A stretch of 64,000 bases of DNA, from assembly GCA_045810625.1 (NCBI GenBank), contig JBJMVQ010000075.1, positions 4,624 to 68,623 of the forward strand, written 5' to 3'. Positions 46,414-54,925 of the stretch are shown one piece after another; the first letter of the stretch is position 1, and each line of letters begins with the position of its first letter. Below the pieces are notes generated by a model, which saw only the letters and a list, made by a program, of their open reading frames with translations, did not search any database and was not told where the DNA came from. Source of the stretch: JACQFZ01 sp045810625 (GTDB taxonomy: Bacteria; Pseudomonadota; Gammaproteobacteria; Acidiferrobacterales; Sulfurifustaceae). The position numbers were made by a program, and so were the translations under genes.

Positions 46414-47769
46414 ATGCCGAGAGCGCGCAAAGCTCCCAAGCCCGATCCTTTGAAACTCACGCTCGCGGCGCTCGAGGGCGAAGATCGTACGCGCCTGCGC
46501 GCCGTCCTCGCCGAGCTGCACCCGGCCGATATCGCGGCCGTGCTCGAAGGTCTGCCGCCCGAGAACCGGACGACCGTTTGGGCCGAGGTCGACACCGAGA
46601 AGATGGGCGAGGTGCTCCTCGAGCTGCCCGAGACGATGCGCGCCGACCTGCTCGCGCTGCTCGACGATCGCACGGTCGTCGCGGCGGTGCGCACCCTCGA
46701 CACCGACGACATCGCCGACCTCATTCCTGACTTTTCGGACGAGCTGATCGCCGAAATTCTGCACGCGCTCGACAAGCAGGATCGCCAGCGCCTTGACACG
46801 GCGCTTTCCTTCGCCGACGACACGGCCGGCGGTCTGATGAACCTCGACGCCGTCACGGTACGCGAGAACATCACGGTCGAGGTCGTGGTGCGCTATCTGC
46901 GCCGTCGCGGCGAGCTGCCCGAGCACACCAACAGCCTGTTCGTGGTAGACCGCACCGACCGGTTGCTCGGCGTATTGTCGCTGGCGAAGGTGCTGACGAC
47001 CGATCCCGGCATGCGGGTCTCGCAGATCATGGAGCGCGACGTCACCAAGTTCGTCGCGTACGCGCCCGACAAAGAAGTCGCGGCGGCGTTCGAGCGCTAT
47101 AACCTGTTGTCGGCGCCGGTGGTCGACGAGAACAACCGACTGCTAGGCCGCATCACCGTCGACGACGTTGTCGACGTCATTCGTGAGGAGGCCGATCGCG
47201 AGTTGCTGCATCTCGCCGGCTTGAAGGAAGAAGAAGATCTGTTCGCTTCGGTGTGGCAGACCGTGCGCAACCGCTGGGCCTGGGTCGCCATCAATCTCGT
47301 CACCGCGTTCATTTCTTCGCGCGTCATCGGCTTCTTCGAGAGCAGCATCGAGCGCCTGGTCGCGCTCGCTTCGCTCATGCCGATTGTTGCCGGGATCGGC
47401 GGCAACACGGGTAACCAGACGATTACGATGATCGTGCGCGCGCTCGCGCTTGGGCGCATCAGCGAAGTAAACGCGCGCGCGCTCTTCGCCAAGGAAATCG
47501 GTGTGAGTCTCCTGAACGGCCTGATTTGGGGCGGATTGCTCGGCTTGATCGCTTACGCGCTCTATCACAGCGTGCTCCTGGGGCTAGTGATGACCGCCGC
47601 CATGACACTGAACCTGATGCTCGCGGCGAGTGCGGGCGTCATGATTCCGCTCGCCCGGCACCGCCTTGGCCGCGATCCGGCGCAGGGTTCGAGCGTCCTC
47701 ATTACCGCAATTACCGACAGCGGCGGATTTTTTATTTTCCTCGGCCTCGCCACGCTGGTTCTTTTATAA
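46414..47769 (+). CDS. mgtE: Magnesium transporter MgtE
   Basis: A 451-aa Mg2+ channel. The N-terminal helical domain (about 20-130: ALEGEDRTRLRAVLAELHP, LPPENRTTVWAEV) is followed by paired CBS domains (about 130-260), a connecting helix and five membrane helices. The pore signature GNTGNQTITMIVRALALG is in the membrane part. MgtE closes when cytosolic Mg2+ binds the N and CBS domains. The ATG at 46414 is preferred over a TTG at 46390. It stands alone. Confidence 0.93.
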   Translation: MPRARKAPKPDPLKLTLAALEGEDRTRLRAVLAELHPADIAAVLEGLPPENRTTVWAEVDTEKMGEVLLELPETMRADLLALLDDRTVVAAVRTLDTDDIADLIPDFSDELIAEILHALDKQDRQRLDTALSFADDTAGGLMNLDAVTVRENITVEVVVRYLRRRGELPEHTNSLFVVDRTDRLLGVLSLAKVLTTDPGMRVSQIMERDVTKFVAYAPDKEVAAAFERYNLLSAPVVDENNRLLGRITVDDVVDVIREEADRELLHLAGLKEEEDLFASVWQTVRNRWAWVAINLVTAFISSRVIGFFESSIERLVALASLMPIVAGIGGNTGNQTITMIVRALALGRISEVNARALFAKEIGVSLLNGLIWGGLLGLIAYALYHSVLLGLVMTAAMTLNLMLAASAGVMIPLARHRLGRDPAQGSSVLITAITDSGGFFIFLGLATLVLL

Positions 47770-48204
47770 GCGTTCTAAAAACCAGGCACGCGCGGCCACC
47801 TATCGGCGGCGGTCGCGAGAGCAGTTCGAAAATCGCGAGAGGCAATTGCACGTTGACCCTCGGCCGCCGGCAACACGCCGCGTTTCCATCTCCACGTACT
47901 CGGTTTGCGGCACATAAGTGCCCTTCGGCGGGGCGTGCAAACGTGCTTACATGCACCCCGTTTCGTGAAGCCGGAGAAGCGAGCGCGGTCGGACTCATTG
48001 CTCGGAAGGTCGGCCGCGCACCCAATTAAAGAAAAACGGTCAGGCGAGGAGAGCGCCGGCACCGTTTCGTCGCGGTTCAACGCTTTTCGCTTTCCACTCT
48101 GCCGGAGTTACCGCGATCGGTCGTCGTTGACGCCGGTCGTCGTGGTGTGCGCGCTGGCCGGCGTCACGTCGCCGATGTTCTCAAAACAACACAAGGGGGT
48201 CTAC
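47770..48204. other. Intergenic region between mgtE and the unknown lipoprotein gene
   Basis: About 435 bp with no recognisable gene. An 8-bp inverted pair GACGCCGG..CCGGCGTC lies at about 48130-48166, and an AT-rich stretch around 48025-48040 (CAATTAAAGAAAAACGG) might be promoter DNA for the next gene. The upstream frame of that gene is open here, but the sequence looks non-coding. Confidence 0.4.
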
Positions 48205-49080
48205 GTGCAAGCTCGATACAAAAACTGGTCTGTGGCGATACTACTGATTTCTATCTGCATATTGCTTTCGAGTTGCAGTGGAGGCGTGGACTACGGGGAA
48301 TGGGCCAAAGAATTCTTCAAAGAACTGCATTGGTACGAGTGGATAATTTTTATTCTCTTTATCGCGCTCATCGTCCTCGTCATCCTCGCCTTGGCGGGGA
48401 TGGAAGCGGCCGCGGCGCTGGTGGCCGCGATCGGCAAAGCCGTTTTGTTCGTGCTCGAGCTTCTGTGGGTGCTGCTGCGCGGGCTGTTCACCGTCCTGCG
48501 GGCTCTGATCGAACTGCTGATCGACGGGCTGAAAGCGCTGCTTGCGCCGCTGCGCGGTCGGCTGAGATGGATCCTTGCGGGCTTGCTCGAAAAATTCCCG
48601 TGGCTCAAAAGGCTCTGGGATCTCGTTGGCGGAAACGCCGTTTGGGACCTGATCAAAGAACTCGGCGGTTGGGTCCGTTGGCTGATCGTGGCGCTCATCA
48701 ACCTGATCCTTTGGCTGATCGGTGCCGGGGAAGCCCCGAGCGGTTTATTCAAGGTCCCCTGCGGCGCGCAGCCGATGCGCACGCCGGCGATACGGCGTAA
48801 CGGCACCGGGGCGGCGCGCGACTACCCGGGCGGCAAAGGCCCGGCTGAAATTCGCCAGGATGCGATCGACGAGGCCGAGAAGGAGGCCGAACGGTCGCTG
48901 CGGGAGGATCTCGAAAAGCTCGCATCGCAGTTTGAATGCGATGGTCCTTGCAGGAAGTCGGTGACGATCACCATCACGATCATCCGGCCGACGCCGGTCA
49001 AAGTGAGCTACTACGGTTTGTTCGATACGTATGAAGCGACCGCGACCGCCGAGGGATACCTCGAGATCGAGTGCCGGTAA
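48205..49080 (+). CDS. Unknown lipoprotein with long amphipathic helices (291 aa)
   Basis: A GTG start with AAGGGGGT five bases upstream gives a lipoprotein signal ending in LLSSC, with the lipid cysteine at residue 24. A strong membrane helix (about 45-68) is followed by a run of Leu/Trp-rich amphipathic helices (about 75-175: FVLELLWVLLRGLF, LIELLIDGLKALL, LEKFPWLKRLWDLV). Then comes a charged coil (IDEAEKEAERSLREDLEK) and a beta-rich C-terminus with cysteines (CDGPC, ending in LEIECR). I do not know this family. Helix bundles plus a cysteine-rich cap suggest a membrane-associated or pore-like envelope protein, but that is speculation. The open frame reaches back to 47905 without support. 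Confidence 0.75.
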   Translation: MQARYKNWSVAILLISICILLSSCSGGVDYGEWAKEFFKELHWYEWIIFILFIALIVLVILALAGMEAAAALVAAIGKAVLFVLELLWVLLRGLFTVLRALIELLIDGLKALLAPLRGRLRWILAGLLEKFPWLKRLWDLVGGNAVWDLIKELGGWVRWLIVALINLILWLIGAGEAPSGLFKVPCGAQPMRTPAIRRNGTGAARDYPGGKGPAEIRQDAIDEAEKEAERSLREDLEKLASQFECDGPCRKSVTITITIIRPTPVKVSYYGLFDTYEATATAEGYLEIECR

Positions 49081-49158
49081 GGGCGCGGGTTGTCGGCTCC
49101 GCGCCTCGCCGAGGGGCGCGCAGCCGGCGGCTTTACCCGTTGGGAGGGAGGAGGCTCG

Positions 49159-49287
49159 ATGGCGGGAGCGCTGGCGGCGAATGCGGCGTTCCGCCGTGCG
49201 CACCACGCCGCCGTAGGTCCCCGGAAAATCGACCTTCGTCTTCCGCGAGTTGCGGCTTCGGGGCCGTATGCCATATTTAACCGGTAA
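49159..49287 (+). CDS. Possible small protein, 42 aa
   Basis: A GGAGGGAGGAGG site lies four bases before an ATG, a strong translation signal. The product, beginning MAGALAANAAFRRAHHAAVG and ending AIFNR, is Ala/Arg-rich and has no known family. It sits between the lipoprotein and the WYL-like gene, and its stop (TAA, 49285-49287) overlaps the ribosome-binding site of the next gene. It could be a leader peptide, a small regulator or chance. Confidence 0.35.
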   Translation: MAGALAANAAFRRAHHAAVGPRKIDLRLPRVAASGPYAIFNR

Positions 49288-49303
49288 GGGGAGAGAGTCC
49301 GGT

Positions 49304-49708
49304 ATGTCTTCATCCAACGTTCTGCACGTATTGACGCGGGCGATAAAGGAGCGCCGCTGCGTCGCCTTTCGCTATCAGGACCACGGTGCCGTGCGGATCG
49401 TCGAGCCGCACGCCATCTATTCGGATGATCAGTCGCACTTGGTGCTCGACGGTTATCAGATCCGCGGGTATTCCTCCTCCGGTCGGCCGCTGCCGTTTTG
49501 GCGTCCGTTTCGCGTGAAAAAGATATCCGACGTCGAGATGCTGCGGGAAGTTTTCGTTCCGCGCACCGCCGAAGGTTTCAGCGCCGCGCGATCGAAGTAC
49601 AAGAACGGACTGGTGGCGATCGTCGAAGTGCCGACCGCGCAGTTCGCGCCCGCCGCGGCTCTCGAAGTCGGTCCGCCCCGTCCCGCACATCTGCGCCGCT
49701 CGCTCTAG
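49304..49708 (+). CDS. Stand-alone WYL-like domain protein (134 aa)
   Basis: Residues 15-75 (VAFRYQDHGAVRIVEPHAIY, LVLDGYQIRGYS, PFRVKKISDVEML) follow the WYL domain pattern, an Sm-like fold that binds nucleic acid or nucleotide ligands. WYL domains are usually attached to a helix-turn-helix or a helicase; here none is present, so the protein may act as a sensor partner. Homologues of this size occur as free proteins. AAGGGGAG lies upstream of the ATG. It may be cotranscribed with the lipoprotein and the 42-aa ORF. Confidence 0.65.
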   Translation: MSSSNVLHVLTRAIKERRCVAFRYQDHGAVRIVEPHAIYSDDQSHLVLDGYQIRGYSSSGRPLPFWRPFRVKKISDVEMLREVFVPRTAEGFSAARSKYKNGLVAIVEVPTAQFAPAAALEVGPPRPAHLRRSL

Positions 49709-49960
49709 ATAACGCGCTCGCCTCGTTTGTACAGCGCTGAAGCCGGCGCTTCGGCTCGAACACCGTTTCCCGTTGTAGTCTTCATGATGTTGCGGTAATT
49801 GCGTATCCGAGGTGCGCTTCCGCGCTCGACGCCCCGCGCCGTTGACGCTTCTCCCTGCCTGTACCGACCGGTTGTTTTATGGTCATATCCGGAGTTCCGC
49901 GAGCGCGCGTTTGCTTGTTCGCGGCCGGTCATAACCATCGGTTAACGAGGGATCACGATC

Positions 49961-51625
49961 ATGAGAAGAAAAACGACGTCATGGAGTGCCGCATCGCTGG
50001 CCGTGCTGGCCGTCCTGCTTTCTCAGACGGCGGCTGCCGACATCAAAGTGCTCGATTCGCGCTACAAACCGGCACAGCTCGTCAAAGACACGCCTTTCGG
50101 CGGTGCGAACGGCGCGACGATTGCGGCCGACGGTGCGCTATACGTTGTCCATACCGGCGACGGCACGACGACGCGCATCGATCTCAAGACGATGCGGACG
50201 CGGCGTTTCATTCCCGCTTATGCCGGTACGTACATCACGGACGACATCACGTCCGACGACAAGGGCAATCTCTACATCACCGGTACGACGCCCGTCGTGG
50301 GCGAGGTTTATCGTATCGACAAAAACGGCGTGAAGACGGTGATCGCGCGCGGGCTGACGGCGCCGAACGGCATTCAATACAACAAACGTACCGGCCGGTT
50401 GTTCGTCACCGAATGCTTCCAGGCGAATCGCATCTTCGAAGTCGATCCGACCGGCGCGAAAGAACCGCGTCTTTTGGTCAAAGAGAACGTGATTCCCGTT
50501 CCCGAGGGCTTCGGTTTCGATCCCGATACAAATGACTTGATCGTCCCAGACCTCGGCACCGGGCGCGTTCTGCGCGTGCATCCAGACAGCGGCGAGATCA
50601 CGACGATCGCCGAGAAGTTCGCGGCCCCGGTCGCGCTCAAAGTGGGGCCGGACAAGATGGCGTACATCGTCGAGATCCCGGGCGGCGTGTACCGGTTGAG
50701 CCTCGACGGGCAGAAGCGCGAAAAGCTCGCGCAGCTTCCTGCCGGTCTCGACAATCTCGCGCTCACGCCCGAAGGCCGCTTCTTCGTCACGAGCTACTGG
50801 AATGCGACCGTCTATGAAGTCGCAACCGACGGCAGCGGCAAGTTCAAGACGCTGTTTCCGACCGGATCGAACGCAATTAATGGCGTCGTGTGGAAAAACG
50901 GCAAGCTTTGGATCAGCGATGCGATCATGATCCGCGGCGTCGACAAAGGCGCGTACGTGCCGACGAAGCTGAACGCCTGGGCGGGCACGCACATGCCGCT
51001 GCCGATCGGGCTGGCCGACGGCCCGGGCGACCAGCTGCTCTGGCCGGACTTCGTGAACGGCGCCGTCGCGCTCGGCGATCCGGTGAAGGGCGAGTTCAAG
51101 GCCGTCGCCGGCGGTTTGAGCCGGCCGCTCGCCGTCGCGATGAGCCGGGAAGCGCCGAAGTTTTACGTCGCCGAATACGGCGCCGGCCGTGTTACCGAGG
51201 TGAGTCTCACCGACGGCGCGAAGAAAACCGTCGCCGAAGGTCTGGAAGGTCCGATGGCGCTGGCGCTCGTCAACGGCACGCTCTACGTCGCCGAAGGCAA
51301 ACCGTCGCGCATCAGCAAAATCGATCCGGCAACCGGCAACAAGGAAGTCTTCGTGTCGAGCGCGGTCGGCAAGGTCGGCGCGCTCGCCGACGACGGGCGT
51401 GGTGCGCTGCTCGCGCTGAGCGGCAGCACCGGAAAGCTCTTCCGCATCGATCCGAAGAACCTTGCGGTGTCGGTGGTGGCCGAAAACCTGCCGGTCGGCT
51501 ATTCAGCGATTGGAAGTTATCCGCCGGGTGTCGAGTTCGCGGGATCGATGGGCGTAGCCGCGAACGGCGATGTTTACATCGCCACGGCCGAACGCGGCGT
51601 CTGGGTACTACGCAAAGCTCGGTGA
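49961..51625 (+). CDS. Secreted SMP-30/NHL-type beta-propeller protein (554 aa)
   Basis: A Sec signal peptide (MRRKTTSWSA start, cleavage expected after TAAA near residue 26) is followed by many repeats of the propeller type, each about 40-50 residues: GANGATIAADGALYVVHTGD, GLTAPNGIQYNKRTGRLFVT, GLDNLALTPEGRFFVTSY, GLSRPLAVAMSREAPKFYVA. The blades match gluconolactonase/SMP-30 and virginiamycin B lyase-like streptogramin proteins. The enzyme activity, if any, is unknown. GAGGGA precedes the ATG. It is convergent with ptsI. Confidence 0.82.
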   Translation: MRRKTTSWSAASLAVLAVLLSQTAAADIKVLDSRYKPAQLVKDTPFGGANGATIAADGALYVVHTGDGTTTRIDLKTMRTRRFIPAYAGTYITDDITSDDKGNLYITGTTPVVGEVYRIDKNGVKTVIARGLTAPNGIQYNKRTGRLFVTECFQANRIFEVDPTGAKEPRLLVKENVIPVPEGFGFDPDTNDLIVPDLGTGRVLRVHPDSGEITTIAEKFAAPVALKVGPDKMAYIVEIPGGVYRLSLDGQKREKLAQLPAGLDNLALTPEGRFFVTSYWNATVYEVATDGSGKFKTLFPTGSNAINGVVWKNGKLWISDAIMIRGVDKGAYVPTKLNAWAGTHMPLPIGLADGPGDQLLWPDFVNGAVALGDPVKGEFKAVAGGLSRPLAVAMSREAPKFYVAEYGAGRVTEVSLTDGAKKTVAEGLEGPMALALVNGTLYVAEGKPSRISKIDPATGNKEVFVSSAVGKVGALADDGRGALLALSGSTGKLFRIDPKNLAVSVVAENLPVGYSAIGSYPPGVEFAGSMGVAANGDVYIATAERGVWVLRKAR

Positions 51626-51655
51626 AGTTGTGACCGACGGATCGGCGACGGCGCG

Positions 51656-53395
51656 TCAACTCGCGTCGTCGCCGCTGTCGTAGTCGACCAGCTCGTGCAC
51701 GGCTTCCGTGTCGCGGCTCGCGAGCGCGCGCGTCGCCATCTTGGCGAGCTTGCCGGCGTGGCTGTTGCGCACGTTGCGTTTCACCATCAACAGCGTGGCC
51801 GGATGCATGCTGAACTCGCGCAAGCCGAGGCCGAGCAGCAGTCGCGTGTAACGCGGATCGCCCGCCATTTCACCGCACATCGCGACCGGAATGCGCGCGC
51901 GGCGCCCGGCTTCGATCGTCATCCCGATGAGCCGCAGCACCGCCGGATGCAGCGGGTCGTACAAGTAGCTCACGGAGTCGTCCGTGCGGTCGATCGCGAG
52001 CGTGTATTGAATCAGGTCGTTCGTGCCGATGGATAGGAAGTCGAGGTGCGGCGCGAACAGATCGGCGGAGATGGCCGCCGCCGGCACTTCGATCATGCCG
52101 CCGATCGGCATACGTGCATTGAATTTCTCTCCCGCGCGCTTCAGGCTCGCTTTCGTCTCTTCGATCAGATCGAGCACGCGAAACAGCTCGTCCTGGCTCG
52201 AGAGCATCGGGATCATCATACGCACGCGCCCATGCGCCGAGGCGCGCAGGATGGCGCGAAGCTGCGGGCGGAACATGGAGGGGTCGTTCAGGCAGAGCCG
52301 GACCGCGCGCAAGCCGAGCGCCGGATTCACCGGGGAGTGGTTCGCGGGATGTGTCCCGCCATTCACTTGTTTGTCCGCGCCGAGATCGATCGTGCGAATC
52401 GTGACCGGCTTGTTCGGCAGTGCGCGCACGACGCGCGTGTACACGCGGAACTGCTCTTCCTCGGTCGGCGGCCGCGGCCGGTTCATGAACAGGAACTCGG
52501 TCCGATAGAGCCCGATGCCGGCGGCGTGTGCGTCGATCGCCGCGCGGACATCGGCCGGCAGCTCGATGTTCGCCTGCAGCGTCACGTCCTTGCCGTCCTG
52601 CGTAACGGCGCGGCTGCGCCGCAGGCGTGCGAGCTCCTGCCGCCGGCGCAGGATATCGCGCTGACGGCGGTGATATTCCTCGACCGTGGTTTCATCCGGC
52701 GCGATGATCAGCACGCCGCGCTTGCCGTCGACGATGATGCGCTCGCCGCTGCGGACGTAGCGCGTCGCGTTGTGCACGCCGACGATCGCGGGGATGCCCA
52801 GACTGCGCGCGAGGATCGCCGTGTGCGAGATCGGTCCGCCCATCATCGTAACGAAGGCGTGGACGCGCTTGTGCTTCAGCACGACGGTGTCCGCCGGCGT
52901 GAGGTCGGTCGCGACGACGATCTCGCCGGGGTCGAGCGTGTCGTCTTCATCCGCGCCGTGCGTCAACAATTGCCGCAGCACCCGTTCGACCACCTGGCGC
53001 ACGTCGGTTTTTTTGTTGCGCAGATAGGGATCTTCCATCTGCTCGAAGATCTCGGAGAGGCGATCGCTTTGGAGCTTGAGCGCCCACTCGGCGTTGCGCC
53101 GCTCGCGGCGGATGACCTCGATCGGCGCTTCGGAAATCATCTTGTCGTCGAGGATGAGGATGTGCGTGTCGATGAAGCTCGCCGCTTCGATCGGCGCCTC
53201 GCGCGGAATCTGCTCGCGCACCTTCAGCAGCTGGGCGCGCGCCGCGTTGACGGCGGCCTGGAAGCGCGCGACCTCGGCGTCGATTTGCTCGGGCGCGAGC
53301 GTTTGCGGAGCGATCTCGGGCAGCTCGCGCGACAGCACGAAGGCGGCGCCGATACTGATACCGTCGCTCACGCCGGCGCCGTGCAGCGCGAGCAT
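51656..53395 (-). CDS. ptsI: PTS enzyme I (phosphoenolpyruvate-protein phosphotransferase)
   Basis: A 579-aa enzyme I that takes phosphate from PEP and passes it to HPr. The phospho-histidine is H191 in GGPISHTAILARSLGIPA, PEP-domain motifs GLYRTEFLFMNR and IGTNDLIQYTLAIDR are present, and the catalytic cysteine is in VAMCGEMAGDP. The start at 53395 overlaps the ptsH stop (TAATG). With HPr, EIIA(Man), EIIA(Ntr) and HprK nearby and no sugar permease, this looks like a regulatory PTS. Confidence 0.95.
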   Translation of the reverse strand: MLALHGAGVSDGISIGAAFVLSRELPEIAPQTLAPEQIDAEVARFQAAVNAARAQLLKVREQIPREAPIEAASFIDTHILILDDKMISEAPIEVIRRERRNAEWALKLQSDRLSEIFEQMEDPYLRNKKTDVRQVVERVLRQLLTHGADEDDTLDPGEIVVATDLTPADTVVLKHKRVHAFVTMMGGPISHTAILARSLGIPAIVGVHNATRYVRSGERIIVDGKRGVLIIAPDETTVEEYHRRQRDILRRRQELARLRRSRAVTQDGKDVTLQANIELPADVRAAIDAHAAGIGLYRTEFLFMNRPRPPTEEEQFRVYTRVVRALPNKPVTIRTIDLGADKQVNGGTHPANHSPVNPALGLRAVRLCLNDPSMFRPQLRAILRASAHGRVRMMIPMLSSQDELFRVLDLIEETKASLKRAGEKFNARMPIGGMIEVPAAAISADLFAPHLDFLSIGTNDLIQYTLAIDRTDDSVSYLYDPLHPAVLRLIGMTIEAGRRARIPVAMCGEMAGDPRYTRLLLGLGLREFSMHPATLLMVKRNVRNSHAGKLAKMATRALASRDTEAVHELVDYDSGDDAS

Positions 53396-53664
53396 TACTC
53401 CCCCTCGCCGAAGCGGTTGGCGACCAGTCGGGTCAGCGCCTCGATGGCTTTCGCTTCGTCCTTGCCGTGCGCGCAGATCTTGAGCTGCGTACCTTTGGCG
53501 GCGGCGAGCATCATCACGCCCATGATGCTCTTCGCATTGACCTGCTGGGTGTCGCGCGCGACCGTGACTTCGCACTTGAATTCGGCGGCGAGGCTGACGA
53601 GCTTGGCGGCCGCGCGCGCGTGCAGGCCGAGTTTGTTGATGATGGCGACGTCAGCGCACTTCAT
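53395..53664 (-). CDS. ptsH: Phosphocarrier protein HPr
   Basis: An 89-aa HPr. H15 in NKLGLHARAAAKLV is the enzyme I site, and S46 in NAKSIMGVMML is the HprK site, both present. MKCADVAIIN opens the first strand. Both sites being kept together with hprK in the operon suggests that Ser phosphorylation is used. It overlaps the EIIA(Man) gene by 4 bases and ptsI by one. Confidence 0.95.
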   Translation of the reverse strand: MKCADVAIINKLGLHARAAAKLVSLAAEFKCEVTVARDTQQVNAKSIMGVMMLAAAKGTQLKICAHGKDEAKAIEALTRLVANRFGEGE

Positions 53665-54083
53665 GGGGAGTGCGACTCCTGCGATTCGGACGCCTTCGGA
53701 TTGGTCGCGCAGATGATGCCGTTGAAGCCGCCCGCGAGCGCCCGGTCGATGAGCTCGTCCATTTTGAGGCCGCGGTACGTGAGCGTGCGCAGCAGCATCG
53801 GCAGGCTCGCGCCGCTGATCAGCTCGACGCGGCCGCGTTCGAGCAGGTTGCGCGCGATGTTCGTGTGCGTCGTGCCGAAGATGTCGGCGAGGATCAGCAC
53901 GCCGTCGCCCTGGTCGACGCGGTGCAGCTGCCGGCGGATCAGCTCCGCGATCTGCTCCGGCGACAAGTCGTAGTCGATGCCCACGGCTTCGACGGCCGGC
54001 GGACGGTTGCCGAACGTGTGCTCGACCGCATGGATCAAGCCTTCGGCGAAGTCTTTTTGCCCGAGGATCAGAACACCGATCAT
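53661..54083 (-). CDS. EIIA(Man)-type PTS protein lacking the active-site histidine
   Basis: A 140-aa protein of the mannose-family EIIA fold. Its place between rapZ and ptsH and features such as GDGVLILADIFGTTHTNIARNLL and ISGASLPMLLRTLTYRG are those of ManX/PtsM proteins. However, the first strand reads MIGVLILGQKDFAEGL where the family has a phosphorylatable His (ITHG-type) at position 9; here Q9-K10 stand in its place. The reading is unambiguous in one frame. The protein may have become a signalling scaffold, or take phosphate elsewhere. GGGAG lies upstream of the ATG, which overlaps the rapZ stop. Confidence 0.88.
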   Translation of the reverse strand: MIGVLILGQKDFAEGLIHAVEHTFGNRPPAVEAVGIDYDLSPEQIAELIRRQLHRVDQGDGVLILADIFGTTHTNIARNLLERGRVELISGASLPMLLRTLTYRGLKMDELIDRALAGGFNGIICATNPKASESQESHSP

Positions 54084-54925
54084 TTCAACTCCCGGTGGCG
54101 CACCTGCGTCTTGTAGCCGCGGCCCGCAAAGTGCTCCGCTAATCGGCCGACGAGATACACCGAACGGTGCAGTCCGCCGGTGCAGCCGAGCGCGATCGTA
54201 ATGTAGCTGCGATCGTCGCGTTCGAAGCGTGGTAGCCAAGTTTCGAGGAAGCGCTTGATCTCTTCGTACATCGCGTGCACCTCCTCGTATCGTTCCATGT
54301 ACTCTACCACGGGCTTTTCGAGTCCGCTCAAGTGGCGCAACGCCACTTCCCAATGCGGATTCGGCAGGCAGCGCACGTCGAACACGAAGTCGGCGTCGAG
54401 CGGCGTGCCGTTCTTGTAGCCGAACGATTCGAAGAGGAGCGTGACCCCCGGTGTCTCCTGGCCGCGCACGAAGTTGCGCAGCTGATTGCGCAGATCGTGC
54501 GGCGTCGTGCGCGTCGTGTCGATGCGCAAGGTCGCCCCGTACGCGAGCGGCTCGAGCGCTTCGCGCTCCATTCGTATCGCTTCGAGGAGAGACGTTTCTT
54601 CGCTCGCGAGCGGGTGACGCCGCCGCGTTTCCTTGTAACGCTTGATGAGCGCATCCTCGTCGGCGTGCAGGAAGATAATGCGGTAACGGATACCGCGTTC
54701 TTCGAGCTGTGCGAGCGCCTGCGGCGCGTCGGCGAGAAAGGAGCGGTTGCGGGCGTCGAGCCCGATGGCGAGATTTTCTTCGCCGGAACGCTGCAGATGC
54801 TCGGCGAATTGCGGTACGAGCGCGGCGGGCAGGTTGTCGATGCAGTAGAAGCCGGCATCCTCCAGCGCCTGCAACGCGATGGTCTTGCCCGACCCCGAAA
54901 GCCCGCTCACGATCAAGAAGTTCAT
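54080..54925 (-). CDS. rapZ: RNase adapter RapZ
   Basis: A 281-aa nucleotide-binding protein. The Walker A GLSGSGKT is at 8-15, the Walker B-like region is around FLHADEDALIKRYKETRRRHPL, and the C-terminal RNA-binding part has DVRCLPNPHW and IALGCTGGLHRSVYL. In Enterobacteria RapZ presents the small RNA GlmZ to RNase E to control glucosamine-6-phosphate synthase; the target in other proteobacteria is less clear. The ATG at 54925 overlaps the hprK stop. Confidence 0.94.
   Translation of the reverse strand: MNFLIVSGLSGSGKTIALQALEDAGFYCIDNLPAALVPQFAEHLQRSGEENLAIGLDARNRSFLADAPQALAQLEERGIRYRIIFLHADEDALIKRYKETRRRHPLASEETSLLEAIRMEREALEPLAYGATLRIDTTRTTPHDLRNQLRNFVRGQETPGVTLLFESFGYKNGTPLDADFVFDVRCLPNPHWEVALRHLSGLEKPVVEYMERYEEVHAMYEEIKRFLETWLPRFERDDRSYITIALGCTGGLHRSVYLVGRLAEHFAGRGYKTQVRHRELK

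Noticed and set aside
47905..48204. N-terminal extension of the lipoprotein gene
   Set aside because: The frame is open, but the GTG at 48205 has a strong ribosome-binding site and starts a lipoprotein signal; the upstream part has no such signal and looks non-coding.
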